Positions 1 through 8,279 of a stretch of DNA of 64,000 nt are shown here, piece after piece. Numbering within the stretch: the first letter of the stretch is position 1; every line of letters begins with the position of its first letter. The position numbers and the translations under genes are program-made. Source of the DNA: Treponema socranskii subsp. buccale (GTDB lineage: Bacteria > Spirochaetota > Spirochaetia > Treponematales > Treponemataceae); contig NZ_CP054258.1 of the NCBI RefSeq assembly GCF_024181585.1, positions 2,232,001 through 2,296,000 of the forward strand, read 5' to 3'. The notes below the pieces were generated by a model, which worked only from the letters and a program-made list of their open reading frames with translations, did not search any database and was not told the DNA's origin.

Positions 1-57
1 AGAAAATAGATAAAAAACAGATTTTTAAATTAAGATTAATGGTTATTCGTTTATTTT

Positions 58-108
58 CTAATCTGTAAGAAAATACTTTTTAATTTCCCAAAAAGTTACA
101 ATTTTCAT
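58..108 (-). other. Possible 16-codon ORF with strong RBS
   Basis: An ATG at 106-108 on the minus strand is preceded by GGAGGG at good spacing and reads MKIVTFWEIKKYFLTD before a TAG. It lies downstream of lon in the same direction. It may be a tiny gene, a leader peptide, or the broken start of a gene lying beyond the window edge. Nothing else supports it. The remaining 1-200 bases are AT-rich up to about 120 and then hold a GC-rich segment with short inverted repeats (CGGGTGCCG near 165 and CACCCG near 180) that could end lon transcription. Confidence 0.25.
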
Positions 109-201
109 AGATTTCCCTCCAAAACATCGCACCCCGCAAGTACCGCGTGCGCCGCACGCCGACGGCGGGTGCCGTTCAAACACCCGCGCGAACGGCAAGC
201 T

Positions 202-3200
202 TTATTTTCCTTTACGCGATTTTCCCGTGTCTTTTTTTACGGCGGGCTTTTTCGCCTTCACTGCGCCCTTTTTCGAAGCGGACGATTTCCCGCCGCTTTG
301 TTTTGCAGGTGATTTCCCGCGCCGGCTTGTATCCTTTTTTGCCGCCGACGACTTTCCGCCGTCAGCGTTTCTTGAGGATTTTTTCGCCGGCGATTTTTTT
401 TCGGCCGTTTTGACTGTACCGCTTTTTACCGCGCGTTCCGCCCGAATACTTTTTTTCGTCGCGCTTTTTTTCACCGCACTCTTTTTCACGGCCGGCGTCG
501 CGGAAAACGATGCCGCCTTTCCGTTTCCGGAAAACGCGTGCTGCATCACTTCTTCGGCGCGAGTTACGGGTATAAACGTAATACCCGCCTTTACGTGATC
601 GGGAATATCGGAGAGATCGCGCACGTTCGCTTTCGGAATCAAAATCGTTTTGATGCCGTTCCGCCTGGCCGCGACGGTCTTTTCCCTGAGACCTCCGATC
701 GGCAAAACCTGCCCCGTAAGCGAAAGCTCGCCCGTCATCGCAAGATGCCCCTTAATAATTTTTCCGGTGAGCAGCGACATAAATGCCGTCGCCATCGTAA
801 TGCCGGCGGAAGGTCCGTCTTTTTTGACCGCGCCTTCGGGAATATGCAAGTGAATTATATTCTTTTCAAACCACTCTTCGCTCTTTAATTTTTTCGAAAG
901 CACTTGCTCTTTTACCCAATTGATCGCGATCTGCGCGCTCTCCTTCATCACGTCGCCCATTTGGCCGGTAAGCTGCAGTCCGCCCTTTGCGCTCGGATAC
1001 GCGATGCTTTCGATGAGCAGCGTGTCCCCTCCCATACTCGTCCACGCCAAACCGATCGCCGTTCCCGCGACGTCCGCCTTTTTGATTTCGCTTTCGTCGA
1101 AGACGGGTTTGCCGAGGTATTTGTCAAGGGCTTTCACATCGATCGTATATTTTTTCGTTCTGTCGACGAAATCGGCGGCGGACACCTTTTCGCTTTCGCG
1201 TTTTGCGGCTACGAGCTTATCGATTTCCGCCTGCGTGAGGTTTTTATTTTTCTTTACAAGCAGATCGATGTCGTCCTGCGAAAGCTTCCAACGGGACTCC
1301 ACGAGCGAATCGATTTCCGCCTGCGTCAAATCGCGGTTCGCTTTGACGAGTTTGTCGATTTCCGCCTGCGTGAGGATACGCTCGCCCTGTGCTTTTTTTA
1401 CAGCGAGTTCGGCCTCCTTTTCCTTTTTCTTTTTTGCTGCCGCTGCTTCCGCTTTTTTCTCAGCTTCTTCCATGAGTTCGGTGACGATCTTACGGTGGAT
1501 TTTATCGACGCTCTTTTCGTAATTGCGCACACCGGCTTCGCGCGCGTACTCTTCGGCGATCATCAAAAGAGCTTCTTTCGTATACTGCACTTGATTTTTT
1601 TCAAGTCCGTTTTTATTAAGATTTTTCGGAATGAGATAGCGCTTTGCGATTTCAATTTTTTCCTGATCGATATAGCCCGGCAGCTGAATGACTTCGGCGC
1701 GGTCGAGCAGCGGTTCGGGGATCGAATCGAGCGTGTTCGCGGTGAGGATAAAAAATATGTCGGAGATATCGAACGGCAAATCGAGATAGTTGTCGCGGAA
1801 GCCGACATTCTGTTCGGGATCGAGCACTTCGAGCAGAGCGCTCGCGGGATCTCCCTGATAGCTTTGCCCCATCTTGTCGATTTCGTCGATCATAAAGACG
1901 GGAGCTCTCGTTTTCGTCGTGCGCAAACCTTGGATGATTTTTCCGGGCAGCGCGCCGATATAAGTTCTGCGGTGCCCTTTGATCTCCGCTTCGTCGCGAA
2001 GACCGCCGACGGAAAATCGATAGAAAGGTTTGTGCATCGCATCCGCAACCGAATGCCCGATACTCGTTTTGCCTACGCCCGGAGGACCGACGAGCAGCAG
2101 TATGCTGCCCTTCGCATCCTGCTTGAGTTTACGCACCGATAAAAATTCCATGATGCGTTTTTTTACGTCGTCGAGGCCGAAGTGATCGCGCTCAAGAATT
2201 TTTTTCGCTTCGTCGAGGCTATAATTTTCCGCAGGTTTGTCGTTCCACGGAAGCTGCGTGACGAGTTCGAGGAAATTCCGCGTGCCGATGTATTCGGCGG
2301 AATTCGGATCCATGAGATTGAATTTTTCGAGTTCGTTGTCGACCGTTTCTTTTATCTCGCCTTCAAAATGAAATTCCTCCGCTTTCTTTTTAAACTTTTG
2401 ATAATCGGTCGCGTTGCCTTCGGCGTCCGTGCCGAGCTCTTCCTGAATCGACTTCAGCTCTTCGCGGAGAAAATATTCGCGCTGATTTTTTTCGACACGT
2501 TCGTTGAGTTCGTTTTGGATTTTTTTCTGAACGCGTAAAAGCTCCTGCTCTTTTTTAATATAGATGAGCACTTGCTCCATGCGCCGGCGTACGTTTACCG
2601 TTTCGAGCACTTTTTGCTGATCGGCTTTATCGATATTGAGAATGGACGCAATAAAATCGGCGATTTTTCCGGGATGATCGATGTTCACCATGTTCAATCG
2701 CATCTCTTCGGAAAAGAGCGGGTTGTTTTCGGACACTTCTTTCATTTCACTCAACAGCGCGCGCGTGAGCGCTTTCACTTCAAACGTATCGTCCTCTTCG
2801 TCGTCGAGGTAATCGACTGCAGCCGCCATCGGCGTCGTCGCGTGCAGCGCTTTTCGAATGCGGAAGCGCTTGAGCGTCGAAATAAATACGTTGAGCCCGC
2901 CGTCGGGTAAATTGATTTTTTTAATAATCCGCGCGATCGTACCGACTTCGTAGAGATCGGACACCGACGGATTTTCCGTTTCGTTTTTCAGCATGACGAT
3001 GCCGATATAGCCGTCGCCCGAACACACTTCTTCGATTACTTTCGTATCGTCGGAAGAGCTGATCATAAGAGGCGTAAAGATGCCCGGAAAAATCGGACGT
3101 CCCTGCAGCGGAATGAGCAAAAGCTTTACCGGAAGCGCCTGATCTGCAGGAAGGATCTCCTTTGTCGACGACGGTTTTTTTACAATTTTTTTATCCGCCG

Positions 3201-3300
3201 GCGCGTCGGAAGCCGCTTTTTTGTTGTTAAAAGCCTTATCCAGTTCAGACTGTGAAATCGATACGTTTGAATCGTTATTGTCAATATCTTTCTTTGCCAT
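202..3300 (-). CDS. lon: ATP-dependent protease Lon with an insert and a basic tail
   Basis: Cytoplasmic AAA+ serine protease that unfolds and degrades damaged and regulatory proteins. The 1032-residue product has an N-terminal substrate-binding domain (about 55-260), a coiled segment, the AAA+ domain with Walker A GPPGVGKT (405-412) and Walker B FMIDEID (469-475), and a C-terminal S16 protease domain with the Ser831/Lys874 dyad (GPSAG; GLREKTVAA). It is about 250 residues longer than usual Lon. The extra length is an insert at about 612-700 holding four LTQAEID-type repeats between ATPase and protease, and a Lys/Ala/Ser-rich tail from about 931 to the end. A fifth related motif, ISQSELDKAF, lies at residues 15-24. 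The start has only a distant AGGGAG. Family assignment is certain; the role of the additions is unknown. Confidence 0.97.
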   Translation of the reverse strand: MAKKDIDNNDSNVSISQSELDKAFNNKKAASDAPADKKIVKKPSSTKEILPADQALPVKLLLIPLQGRPIFPGIFTPLMISSSDDTKVIEEVCSGDGYIGIVMLKNETENPSVSDLYEVGTIARIIKKINLPDGGLNVFISTLKRFRIRKALHATTPMAAAVDYLDDEEDDTFEVKALTRALLSEMKEVSENNPLFSEEMRLNMVNIDHPGKIADFIASILNIDKADQQKVLETVNVRRRMEQVLIYIKKEQELLRVQKKIQNELNERVEKNQREYFLREELKSIQEELGTDAEGNATDYQKFKKKAEEFHFEGEIKETVDNELEKFNLMDPNSAEYIGTRNFLELVTQLPWNDKPAENYSLDEAKKILERDHFGLDDVKKRIMEFLSVRKLKQDAKGSILLLVGPPGVGKTSIGHSVADAMHKPFYRFSVGGLRDEAEIKGHRRTYIGALPGKIIQGLRTTKTRAPVFMIDEIDKMGQSYQGDPASALLEVLDPEQNVGFRDNYLDLPFDISDIFFILTANTLDSIPEPLLDRAEVIQLPGYIDQEKIEIAKRYLIPKNLNKNGLEKNQVQYTKEALLMIAEEYAREAGVRNYEKSVDKIHRKIVTELMEEAEKKAEAAAAKKKKEKEAELAVKKAQGERILTQAEIDKLVKANRDLTQAEIDSLVESRWKLSQDDIDLLVKKNKNLTQAEIDKLVAAKRESEKVSAADFVDRTKKYTIDVKALDKYLGKPVFDESEIKKADVAGTAIGLAWTSMGGDTLLIESIAYPSAKGGLQLTGQMGDVMKESAQIAINWVKEQVLSKKLKSEEWFEKNIIHLHIPEGAVKKDGPSAGITMATAFMSLLTGKIIKGHLAMTGELSLTGQVLPIGGLREKTVAARRNGIKTILIPKANVRDLSDIPDHVKAGITFIPVTRAEEVMQHAFSGNGKAASFSATPAVKKSAVKKSATKKSIRAERAVKSGTVKTAEKKSPAKKSSRNADGGKSSAAKKDTSRRGKSPAKQSGGKSSASKKGAVKAKKPAVKKDTGKSRKGK

Positions 3301-3369
3301 AGAACAAATATACTCCCTAAATATGAAATAGTCTACGCCGGAAATTATATTCTTATCCGTTCCGGAAAT

Positions 3370-4506
3370 TTATCGATTTTTTTTCTTCGAAGCATCGTGC
3401 GGCAAAAATCGTGCCTGCGGCAAATGTCTGTGTCCGATTTGAAACAGCAGCTGCACCGTTTTGATGATATTGTCGCGCGACGGACCGTCGAGCTTTGCAA
3501 ACGCGCCGACGATCTTTGCGGAATTCTGCCACCAGTTTTTTTCGAGTTCCGAATTCGTCTTTGCGTCGGTCGCCTCAAGCACTTTAAAAAGCGTAGTGAC
3601 AAAACGCGAACGCTCGGCATCGGGCAATTCGAGGAACCACGCGTTGAACGTGTCGTGAAACCATTTGCTTGCAGGATCGAATCCCGAAAGCGAAACGAAA
3701 CCGTCTTTCGTCAAATGCCACGAAAACGGATCATGCTGCATAATGCCCGACTGCTCGCTTTCGACGACGGTGTACGAGCCTGCGTGCGAAAAGAGCATGC
3801 CGACGATGGAAAGCTGCGGATAAAACGAACGTATTTTCGGTACGAGTTCGCGGAATTCGGACGAGGCGACGGTCTCTTTGCGGAAGCCGGGACCGTCGTT
3901 ATTGTATACGCAGGAAATGCGTTTTTTGAATTTACGATCGACGTTTGCGGCGGCATAGATTGAAAGGTTTCCGCCTTTCGAATGCCCGCCTGCACGGAAA
4001 CGAATACGTATCGATGTCATCGCTTCGGTCAAATAGCACAGCGCATCGATTTGAGCCGGCACGGTTTTGAGGACGCCCATATTGAAATCCTCTTTCCAGC
4101 CGATTATCGTATCGTCGGTACCGCGGAACGCGACAAAGGCGTACTTATCGCCGGTCAAAAAAGTCATAGCGGAAAACTGCTCTTCTTTTTTCGGATCGAA
4201 GCGCGCCGTATAGCCGCAGACTTTTACATCCCCGAAACGCCGCGAAAAAGCGGCGGCGAACAAAAGATCCGCCGTGAGAGAATTGATCATAGCGCCGACT
4301 TTGCGCCGCGCCGAAAAATCCTTCGCGTTTCGAAACCGCTCGGCTGCATCCTTCAGCGTTACGCATTCTTTAAAACTTTCACTTACGATGCCGCCGAAAT
4401 CGAGATATGAAATCTGACACAGGATGAGCGAATCGATATCGTTGAACGGAACGACGGAAAACGGCAAGTCGCCGCGCCACGCAATATAGTCGATGATATT
4501 TGCCAT
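3370..4506 (-). CDS. DUF2974 (Mbeg1-like) alpha/beta-hydrolase family protein
   Basis: The 378-residue protein begins with the MANIIDYIAWRGDLPFS segment typical of DUF2974 proteins and carries GGHSKGGNL near residue 170, a GxSxG-type nucleophile elbow. The family has the lipase-like fold; substrates are not established. No signal peptide is visible, so it is probably cytoplasmic. The start is preceded by GTGAGG four bases upstream, a good ribosome site. It lies 69 bases upstream of lon in the same direction and might be co-transcribed. Function beyond a putative hydrolase cannot be given. Confidence 0.8.
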   Translation of the reverse strand: MANIIDYIAWRGDLPFSVVPFNDIDSLILCQISYLDFGGIVSESFKECVTLKDAAERFRNAKDFSARRKVGAMINSLTADLLFAAAFSRRFGDVKVCGYTARFDPKKEEQFSAMTFLTGDKYAFVAFRGTDDTIIGWKEDFNMGVLKTVPAQIDALCYLTEAMTSIRIRFRAGGHSKGGNLSIYAAANVDRKFKKRISCVYNNDGPGFRKETVASSEFRELVPKIRSFYPQLSIVGMLFSHAGSYTVVESEQSGIMQHDPFSWHLTKDGFVSLSGFDPASKWFHDTFNAWFLELPDAERSRFVTTLFKVLEATDAKTNSELEKNWWQNSAKIVGAFAKLDGPSRDNIIKTVQLLFQIGHRHLPQARFLPHDASKKKNR

Positions 4507-4545
4507 ACAACCTCACTATTCTCGCTTGATGGCAAGGTCACCGAA

Positions 4546-4737
4546 AACTATATATTTCTCAAAAAACGTCATCGTAAAAAACGGCTGCACTCCCGGCAGC
4601 ACCCCTGCCGTTCACCGCGACTGACCGTGAGCGGAATCGGACTGCGCAATCTTTTTGACAAAAGATTGCTTGCCATCGATCAGAGCGGTTCGGCGGCAGT
4701 TCCGCTGCCTCGCGTTCCGCCTTTTTTTATGTATCGC
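4546..4737 (+). repeat. Dispersed structured element B, copy 1
   Basis: A roughly 190-bp element in the divergent gap between the DUF2974 and Bax-inhibitor genes, repeated at 34909-35100 and in part at 57910-57990. It contains the hairpin GGCTGC-ACTCCCG-GCAGC, a second hairpin with arms CAATCTTTT/AAAAGATTG, the apical hairpin GGCAG-TTCCG-CTGCC, and ends CGTTCCGCC followed by six T, like a terminator on the plus strand. The second copy keeps the A/T-rich hairpin with different paired bases. It could be a small RNA gene or a mobile hairpin repeat. Confidence 0.6.
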
Positions 4738-4819
4738 TTCTTTTGTGAGTATACACTTCCGGTGTCCTTGCCCTAATTCTCACTTGTATATTTAATTATA
4801 GCAGAAAATTATATCTTAT

Positions 4820-4827
4820 GGTATAAT
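4820..4827 (+). promoter_or_regulatory. Extended -10 promoter for the Bax-inhibitor gene
   Basis: TGG followed by TATAAT (4822-4827) forms an extended -10 element; no good -35 lies 17 bases upstream. Transcription from here would give a leader of about 60 bases that includes the small hairpin CCCCG-T-CGGGG and the ribosome site GAGGAGC. Confidence 0.5.
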
Positions 4828-4893
4828 CTATGTGTATATTTATAACAGATCCCCGTCGGGGAAAATCGGAATTGCACAGAGGAGCATAGAGAT

Positions 4894-5592
4894 ATGGAAC
4901 AATACGATTCGATCGGCACACGTGCGGTAGAAAACGAAAAACGCAAATTTCTTACACGCACGTACGGATGGATGGCGCTCGCGCTCGTCATCAGCGCGGC
5001 AAGCGCATATATTACGGCGGGAAACACAGCGCTGCTGAAGCTCCTGTTCGGAGGAAGCGGCATCGGCTTTTGGGTCGTCGCGATCGGAGAAATAGCGCTC
5101 GTGTGGTGGCTTTCGGCGTCCATCCGAAAAATCTCTCCCGCTGCGGCATCGGTCGCGTTTATCGTTTATTCGGCGCTGAACGGTTTGACCCTTTCATCTA
5201 TCTTTCTCGTCTACACGGGCACGGCGATAACCTATACCTTTCTCGCAGCCGCGGGAATGTTCGGCGGTATGTGTCTCTACGGTGCGGTGACGAAGCAAAA
5301 CCTCAATTCTTTCGGCCGCTATCTGATAATGGCGCTGTGGGGTATCATCATCGCTTCGCTCATCAATTTATTTTTGCGCTCGTCGGGCTTTTCGTGGCTC
5401 ATTTCGCTCATCATCGTCGTCGTGTTCGTCGGGCTCACCGCATACGATTCGCAAAAGATTTTAAGGGCGGCGGAGTATTCTGACGGATCGGATACGTTCA
5501 AAAAAGCGTCGATCATCGGCGCGCTCGAACTCTATCTCGATTTTATCAATATCTTCCTCGCCCTCCTGCGCCTCTTCGGACGCAGACGGTAA
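4894..5592 (+). CDS. Bax inhibitor-1 / YccA family membrane protein
   Basis: The 232-residue protein is almost entirely hydrophobic with about seven membrane segments and matches the BI-1/YccA (UPF0005) family: the N-terminal FLTRTYGWMALAL, a central LIMALWGIIIASLINLFL, and the C-terminal DSQKIL followed by GALELYLDFINIFLALLR. Bacterial members sit in the cytoplasmic membrane; proton-linked calcium leak and interaction with FtsH are described for homologues, but the role here is inferred only. GAGGAGC lies at proper distance before the ATG. It is monocistronic and ends at a two-way terminator shared with uraA. Confidence 0.93.
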   Translation: MEQYDSIGTRAVENEKRKFLTRTYGWMALALVISAASAYITAGNTALLKLLFGGSGIGFWVVAIGEIALVWWLSASIRKISPAAASVAFIVYSALNGLTLSSIFLVYTGTAITYTFLAAAGMFGGMCLYGAVTKQNLNSFGRYLIMALWGIIIASLINLFLRSSGFSWLISLIIVVVFVGLTAYDSQKILRAAEYSDGSDTFKKASIIGALELYLDFINIFLALLRLFGRRR

Positions 5593-5655
5593 AACACATA
5601 CGGAAAGAAGTTTTAAGATAATAAGCTCCGCGCGGTTTGCGCCGGATATTAAACG

Positions 5656-5704
5656 CAAAAAACGCCCGCAATCGGACAGCCGATGCGCGGGCGCTTTATT
5701 TTAC
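5656..5704. terminator. Bidirectional terminator between BI-1 gene and uraA
   Basis: CGCCCGC (5663-5669) pairs with GCGGGCG (5687-5693), with an inner ATCGG/CCGAT stem. The hairpin is flanked by an A-run on the left and a T-rich run on the right, so it can end transcription from both converging genes. Confidence 0.8.
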
Positions 5705-5713
5705 AGGCGGTGC

Positions 5714-7027
5714 TTATTCCACCGTTTTCGGAATTATTAAATTCAAGATGATACCGACAACGGTCGAGAGCGCGACTCCGCCCAAACTGAACACGAAATC
5801 GCTTCCGACGGTAAACTGCAAAATGCCGCCGCCGATACCGATAACCATGACGACCGATGAAATGGTCAGATTACGTTTATCTTTGTAATCGACGCCTTCT
5901 TCGACGAGCGTACGCAAACCGCTGGATGCGATAAGTCCGTACAAAAGCATCGAAACGCCGCCGAGTACGGGACCGGGAATCGTTTGGATGACGGCGCCGA
6001 ATTTTTGACAAAAAGACAGCACAAAGGCGATGACCGCAGCTCCTCCGATAACCCACACGCTGTACACTTTCGTAATCGCCATAACGCCGATGTTTTCTCC
6101 GTACGTCGTGTTCGGCGGCCCGCCCCACACGGCAGCCCACGCGGTCGCAAGACCGTCGCCGACGAGCGTGCGGTGCAAACCGGGATCTTTCAAAAAATCT
6201 TTTCCGACGACGCGCGAAGTCGTCAGCGTGTCGCCCAAGTGTTCACAGATCGTAGCAAGCGAGACGATCACAAAGGTGAGAGATGCGACGAAATTGAACT
6301 TAGGCGCGAGCCAAAAATACTTTCCCGCCGCGTCGGTTTGTAAAAACGGAAGGGCAAACCATTTCGCTTCGCGCACGACGGAAAAATCGATAACGCGGTA
6401 TGCGGGGAAAACGGCTCCCATAACGAGAGCAAAGAGATAGCCGCCGACAAGACCTATCAATATCGAAATCGTGTTGAAAAAACCTTTCAAAAAAATCGTC
6501 GCGACGATCGCGATGCCGAGCGTTACGACGGCGATGCTCAGATACACAAGCGAATAATCCTGCATCGCACCGCTCGATCCGACGTACATCGCTTCTTTGA
6601 TCGCCGTCGGTGCAAGATTCATACCGATGACGACGATAACCGAGCCGATAACGACCGGAGGAAGCGCTTTATCGATCCAGCCTTTGCCCGTAAATTTAAT
6701 AATCAATGCGACGACGCAGTAAAAGATTCCCGCGCAGATCGCGCCTCCCATCGCATAGGCCGCGCCGTACTGCTCGCCGATACCGATGAGCGCCGGAATA
6801 AACGCGAACGACGATCCCAAAAATGCCGGCACTTTCGCTCCCGTAATAAGGATATAGATAAGCGTTCCGGTGCCCGCGGTAAAAAGTGCCGTCGACGGAC
6901 TCAAACCCGTCAAAAGCGGCACGAGGATCGTCGCCCCGAACATGGCGAATACGTGCTGAAAACTCAACGGGATCCACTGCGCGAGCGGCGGTTTGTCGTG
7001 AGGTCCTAAAATTTTCGATGAATTCAT
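5714..7027 (-). CDS. uraA: Uracil/xanthine permease (NCS2 family)
   Basis: Cytoplasmic-membrane proton symporter for uracil or another nucleobase. The 437-residue product has about 12-14 membrane segments and NCS2 hallmarks: the start PPLAQWIPLSFQHVFAMFGAT, a glutamate-bearing TICEHLGD segment, and GGPPNTTYGENIGVMAITKVYS. The UraA-type NTTYGEN favours uracil, but NCS2 substrate cannot be fixed by eye. The ATG at 7027 is chosen because GGGAG lies nine bases upstream; the reading frame stays open 25 codons further, but that part is the conserved leader. The gene is preceded by the structured leader shared with rbsB, which suggests common control of nucleobase and ribose uptake. Confidence 0.93.
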   Translation of the reverse strand: MNSSKILGPHDKPPLAQWIPLSFQHVFAMFGATILVPLLTGLSPSTALFTAGTGTLIYILITGAKVPAFLGSSFAFIPALIGIGEQYGAAYAMGGAICAGIFYCVVALIIKFTGKGWIDKALPPVVIGSVIVVIGMNLAPTAIKEAMYVGSSGAMQDYSLVYLSIAVVTLGIAIVATIFLKGFFNTISILIGLVGGYLFALVMGAVFPAYRVIDFSVVREAKWFALPFLQTDAAGKYFWLAPKFNFVASLTFVIVSLATICEHLGDTLTTSRVVGKDFLKDPGLHRTLVGDGLATAWAAVWGGPPNTTYGENIGVMAITKVYSVWVIGGAAVIAFVLSFCQKFGAVIQTIPGPVLGGVSMLLYGLIASSGLRTLVEEGVDYKDKRNLTISSVVMVIGIGGGILQFTVGSDFVFSLGGVALSTVVGIILNLIIPKTVE

Positions 7028-7262
7028 AAAGAAACTCCCATAAAAACTTTTGCAGAAAGTTGCAACTTTCGAAAAAGTTTTTAGTCGTGCGCGTAAGCGC
7101 ACACGTCAGATAATCGAGTTTGCAAAATAAAGTGTATCATATTCATATGTCTATTATCGAAACAATACGCATGCACATCTTCTGCAAACATCCGCGCAAA
7201 CTCGAGATAAAAAGCGACGGCGATATTTCAGACGGCGCTTTTTATCATGTCTCCTGTGTGAT
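7028..7262 (-). promoter_or_regulatory. Structured leader of uraA (element A, copy 1)
   Basis: Read toward uraA, the leader has a GGAGA, a hairpin with arms GATAAAAAGCG/CGCTTTTTATC (7206-7246), CGAGTTTGC pairing at distance with GCAAACTCG, a GTGTGCGC-TTA-CGCGCAC hairpin, and a last hairpin with outer arms AAAAACTTTT/AAAAGTTTTT that ends beside the uraA ribosome site GGGAG. About 220 bases match the leader of rbsB at 13350-13582. In the last hairpin the inner stem differs in both arms in a pairing-preserving way. Within the first hairpin a mini-ORF reads MIKSAV-stop after a good ribosome site. No known riboswitch was recognised. Confidence 0.75.
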
Positions 7263-7276
7263 ACGAATCGGCACAG

Positions 7277-7305
7277 TATAGCATAAGCGTTTTTTTTTGA
7301 AAAGA
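7277..7305 (-). promoter_or_regulatory. Promoter upstream of the uraA leader
   Basis: On the minus strand TTTTCA, a 17-base spacer and TATACT preceded by TGC (extended -10) lie just upstream of the structured leader, so the leader would be transcribed in full as a 5-prime UTR of about 240 bases. Confidence 0.5.
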
Positions 7306-7451
7306 ACGCGGTTATTTTTCAATCGATTTTTGAAATTTTTATTAATTTATTTTATAAGGAGAAAGACTTCCCTTCGCGCGCACTCCCTTGCACGCTTTGC
7401 GGGCAGCGGGCCTTTATCGTTTCGCGAAAAAAAATCAAACGCAGTCTCTCG

Positions 7452-8105
7452 TCAGCGTATCGCAACGTTTTCAAAGCCGAGCGCGATCATCGACGCGCGA
7501 AGGACGGCCTGTGCCTGCGCATCCGCGTCATCCAAAAGACCTTCGGCGACAAGACGTTCCGCGGCGGCAGCTCTGCTCTCTTCGATCCCGTCGAAGATTT
7601 CTTTCATCGTGATGGGCACGAAGATGCTGCGCTTTTCATCGAAGATTTCCTGCGACGCGATTTCGTTTCCGAGGAGTTCGGATTTCGGAAGCGTAAGCGA
7701 AACGGATTTTCCGTCTTTCGAAACGGTCGAAGCGATCTTTGAAACGTCGGCAATACCCGCCCGCGCTATACCTGAATATTTGACGATGCTGTAACTTTTT
7801 GCGACGCCGAGCGCACCGCTTTTTTTTATGCTCACGATTTCGCTGTATCGCAGTTTTACCGTAACGAGTTCGCGGCACAGCACGAGCTGCCGTTCGATCC
7901 TCATATATTTTTTTGCAAGTTTTATTTCAGTGATTTTTTTCCTGCCGAAATACACGCCCGCTCCGAGTGCGCACAAAAGAAGCGCGGCAAGGACGATTTT
8001 CAACAAAAGGTACCGTAGGGGAAGCTGAGCCGCTTTAATAATTTTTTTGCCCGTTTCGCCCGCCTTCGTCTTTTTCGTTTCTACCGATAAGTTCTTTTTT
8101 TCCAT
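7452..8105 (-). CDS. DUF4230-type single-pass membrane protein
   Basis: The 217-residue protein has a basic N-terminus, one membrane span at about 30-52 (LLLKIVLAALLLCALGAGVY) and an extracytoplasmic domain with the RIERQLVLCRELVTVKLRY pattern seen in DUF4230 proteins, whose function is unknown. The ATG at 8105 is chosen for GGGAG eight bases upstream; the open frame continues 15 codons but without a ribosome site. The bases just before that site, CGTTTTTATGGGAG, match those before uraA and rbsB, though the hairpin is not conserved. An extended -10 (TGGTATAAT, near 8153-8161, minus) drives it, divergent from hisG. The 7103-7451 gap holds the uraA leader and promoter and otherwise nothing seen. 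Confidence 0.7.
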   Translation of the reverse strand: MEKKNLSVETKKTKAGETGKKIIKAAQLPLRYLLLKIVLAALLLCALGAGVYFGRKKITEIKLAKKYMRIERQLVLCRELVTVKLRYSEIVSIKKSGALGVAKSYSIVKYSGIARAGIADVSKIASTVSKDGKSVSLTLPKSELLGNEIASQEIFDEKRSIFVPITMKEIFDGIEESRAAAAERLVAEGLLDDADAQAQAVLRASMIALGFENVAIR

Positions 8106-8279
8106 AACAATCTCCCATAAAAACGTTTGCACGAACTTGCCGCACTGCATCTTTGATTATACCATCGGTTATTGTTTTGGAAAACATATTTTCCGCCCGA
8201 AGCGTTCCGCGAAGCCATGCTCGAACAGCGGCAAAGACTCCCGAACGGCATTCGATTGCAACGCCGGCACGGGGTTTCC

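Noticed and set aside
904-2142. Long plus-strand open frame (412 codons) opposite lon
   Set aside because: It lies wholly antisense to strongly conserved Lon domains and shows no protein-like motifs; the codon use of real genes here often leaves antisense frames open.
7028-7102. Longer N-terminus for the uracil permease
   Set aside because: The extra 25 codons are the leader hairpin shared with rbsB, where the same sequence is non-coding.
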